From Pyrenophora tritici-repentis (lineage: Eukaryota > Ascomycota > Dothideomycetes > Pleosporales > Pleosporaceae), in the NCBI RefSeq assembly GCF_003171515.1, contig NC_089395.1, forward strand, positions 2,666,001 through 2,730,000: 64,000 nucleotides of DNA, in the 5' to 3' direction. Shown here piece by piece: positions 63,414-64,000 of this stretch. The translations under genes were made by a program, and so were the position numbers. Each line of letters opens with the position of its first letter. The stretch's first letter is position 1. Under the pieces are notes generated by a model, which saw only the letters and a program-made list of their open reading frames with translations, made no database searches and was not told the DNA's origin.

Positions 63414-64000
63414 AGTGTGAGTGTTGGTGGTTGAAGCGCGGGTAGAGAATTTATGGACGGATGCTGAGGTGAAGAGAGACCTCTGCAGCTGCGGTCCTCT
63501 GATTCACTACCTATCAGTGGTGGCGTGCCGAGAGGCAAGTGTGAAGCTTGGAAGCGTGTTGAACTGGTAGGAACGACTGGGAGGCGTTGGGCTTAGAATC
63601 TCGCAATCTGCCGAAGTCAACACGACAGCTCACGTAAAGATATTTAGGGTGCTTGACTAGAGAAGGAGACGTCTCATGGCAGAGGATACGGAAATGGCAA
63701 GGCACCTACGATACACGATCCACGATCCACGGATAAGAGCGCGTCTCCACGAGGCTGGACCGCGGGCAAGCTAACCGGAAGAAGACAGTAGCGCATGCTG
63801 CTGACGTAACGCGCCTTGCTCCAAACAAACCCAACATTACCGTGCTACCTGCTACCGCTACCTCGGTAGTGCTTGTTGCCGCAGTTATCAATGGATGACT
63901 GGGTTGTTCCGAAGAAGACTACAAGGCTTTTTGATGCTGGAAATACGCCGTCGTGAGCCTTCTAGCGCGAAACCATCTTCGGTCGCTGCAGACCTAGAAC
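63414..64000. other. Upstream region of the phosphatase gene to the window end
   Basis: Probable promoter. Short frames only, and no feature I can support. Confidence 0.5.

Overview
This window is nuclear DNA of a filamentous ascomycete, most likely a Dothideomycete of the order Pleosporales (order level is inference). The genes have short introns with GTAAGT-type donors and CTAAC-type branch sites. They include a Cdc3/AspB septin, Exo70, a Pom33/TMEM33 protein, glycogen phosphorylase and a PlaA-like phospholipase. The transposons are fungal Fot1/pogo, hAT, Copia and Tad-like LINE elements. No rRNA, tRNA or CRISPR feature was recognised.

Positions 1-28 kb are a repeat-rich accessory block. 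It starts with two decayed Fot1/pogo elements (1-768, 936-3045). A gene for a secreted protein (3282-7686, minus) follows, split by a hAT element (3835-6913) with an exact 8-bp target duplication. One conserved host gene of unknown function lies at 9760-11133. Next comes a nested transposon pile. A 5'-truncated LINE (11584-28040, 14-bp target duplication) is interrupted by a Copia element (12577-17841), a hAT with an intact transposase (18171-21537) and a solo LTR (21682-27290). The solo LTR is itself split by a second Copia (21781-27208). Both Copia elements have LTR pairs that look identical by eye, so they are young.

Positions 28-42 kb and 51-63.4 kb are gene-rich. In order they hold a cPLA2-type phospholipase (minus), a dynamin-like GTPase, Exo70, septin AspB and Pom33 (all plus), then a cyclin-fold protein, glycogen phosphorylase and a YIPF1/2 protein (plus), then a zinc-knuckle low-complexity protein and a STYX-like pseudophosphatase (minus). 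Exo70 (tethering of secretory vesicles), the septin (cortical ring scaffold), Pom33 and the Yip1-family protein all act in membrane traffic, membrane shape or polarised growth. I see no biosynthetic cluster or operon-like unit.

Positions 42-51 kb are gene-poor. They contain microsatellites, a third Fot1/pogo copy (45208-47303), a 76-bp tandem duplication in front of a small secreted-protein gene with a frame conflict (47522-48038), and a diverged non-coding duplication (about 43.7 and 48.5 kb).

The most interesting signals are these: (1) the first Copia has gag and pol in one frame separated only by UGA followed by CUA, a known strong readthrough context; (2) both Copia elements have sequence next to the 5' LTR resembling complements of tRNA anticodon arms (half-tRNA priming); (3) the hAT insertion into the secreted-protein gene is exact enough to recover the pre-insertion exon structure; (4) the Fot1/pogo copies carry stop codons at Gln/Trp codons, as expected from repeat-induced point mutation.
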